From RGIG5612 sp045599965 (GTDB lineage: Bacteria; Bacillota; Clostridia; Lachnospirales; Lachnospiraceae): 5,152 nt of DNA. Under the pieces are notes generated by a model. The model saw only the letters and a list, made by a program, of their open reading frames with translations. It was not told the DNA's origin and did no database searches. The position numbers and the translations under genes were made by a program. The stretch spans positions 1 through 5,152 of the forward strand of contig JAZRXA010000001.1 of NCBI GenBank assembly GCA_045599965.1, given 5' to 3'. Positions 5,020 to 5,152 of the stretch are shown piece after piece (the first letter of the stretch is position 1; the number at the start of each line of letters is the position of its first letter).

Positions 5020-5152
5020 ATGGGCAAAAGTATACATTTTTTCGGACAGCCGGTATATGGACAGTTGGTAAAGTGCTTAAACAAGGAGAAAATACTTGAA
5101 ACTAGCAAAAAACACGGAGGGGAACGATACGTGAAGTCATTCGATGGGTGGC
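5020..5152 (+). CDS. IS4 family transposase with DUF4372 N-terminus, 3' end outside window
   Basis: ATG 5020 opens a frame to the right edge (44 complete codons). The sequence MGKSIHFFGQPVYGQLVKCL, then NKEKILETSKKHGGERYVKS and FDGW, is the characteristic opening of DUF4372-containing IS4-family transposases of Bacteroidales (pattern K-S-x-H-F-x-G-Q-P-x-Y-G-Q near the start and GGERYVKxFDxW later). The DDE catalytic core lies beyond the window. There is no clear Shine-Dalgarno upstream. The gene follows the truncated RecD-like ORF directly. Confidence 0.8.
   Translation, partial: MGKSIHFFGQPVYGQLVKCLNKEKILETSKKHGGERYVKSFDGW

Larger units (their letters stand above)
4916..5152 (+). mobile_element. 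Left part of an IS4-family insertion sequence (boundary estimated)
   Basis: The element includes the transposase start at 5020, the -7 box and probably the hairpin at 4951-4979. Its left end must lie upstream of these and downstream of recognisable RecD-like sequence (about 4910). CTGTCCGCTAAAAATT at 4916-4931 is the best candidate for the terminal repeat because RecD-like similarity stops there, but the partner repeat lies outside the window, so the boundary is an estimate. Confidence 0.5.

Noticed and set aside
4923..5108. Minus-strand open frame of 61 codons over the IS4 left end
   Set aside because: It runs through the hairpin and antisense to the transposase start; low-complexity product with no support.
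1..5152. CRISPR array, tRNA or rRNA genes
   Set aside because: No regularly spaced direct repeats and no tRNA- or rRNA-like sequence were seen on either strand by eye.

Overview
The window looks like accessory chromosomal DNA from a Bacteroidales bacterium (Bacteroides, Phocaeicola, Parabacteroides or a close relative). The reasons are an AT-rich sequence, several promoter boxes matching the Bacteroides -7 consensus TAnnTTTG, few Shine-Dalgarno sites, and protein families typical of gut Bacteroidales: a secreted CE6/SASA-type carbohydrate esterase, an IS3 element and a DUF4372-type IS4 transposase. Species cannot be assigned from the sequence alone.

Layout, left to right, all genes on the + strand. 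Positions 2-130 hold the last 42 codons of a housekeeping-type gene, tentatively the LeuA regulatory-domain end of a 2-isopropylmalate/citramalate synthase, followed by a clear intrinsic terminator. A -7 box and an ATG at 236 then open a secreted SGNH-type acetylesterase. It is cut after about 141 codons by a complete IS3-family element at 659-2185. This element has 26-bp terminal inverted repeats with one mismatch, TG...CA ends, orfA, and orfB in the -1 frame behind an A7 slippery run. It has no target-site duplication, and the right flank does not continue the esterase, so the two flanks were joined by a deletion or recombination.

Right of the IS is a decayed gene of unknown function (2186-2945). 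Its 5' end is missing, it carries an in-frame stop at 2243, and it is frameshifted in a T-rich run near 2619-2629. After a spacer with an 18-bp perfect palindrome and a -7 box comes a 622-residue ORF (3072-4940). It resembles the N-terminal and pre-motor part of a RecD-like superfamily 1 helicase, with a cysteine-rich N-terminus. It stops just where the Walker A motif is expected. Immediately downstream are a strong hairpin and the first 44 codons of an IS4-family transposase that runs off the window, which suggests that a second IS removed the motor domains.

The window is therefore a decay zone. Two IS elements bound a short accessory segment, and three genes (esterase, unknown protein, RecD-like protein) are broken, two of them at IS junctions. 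The IS3 element itself appears intact, and it carries a Bacteroides-type promoter near its right end that points outward. The most unusual items are the cysteine-rich N-terminal domain of the RecD-like protein, the outward promoter that leads straight into an 87-nt dyad, and the frameshift signal with a candidate downstream stem.
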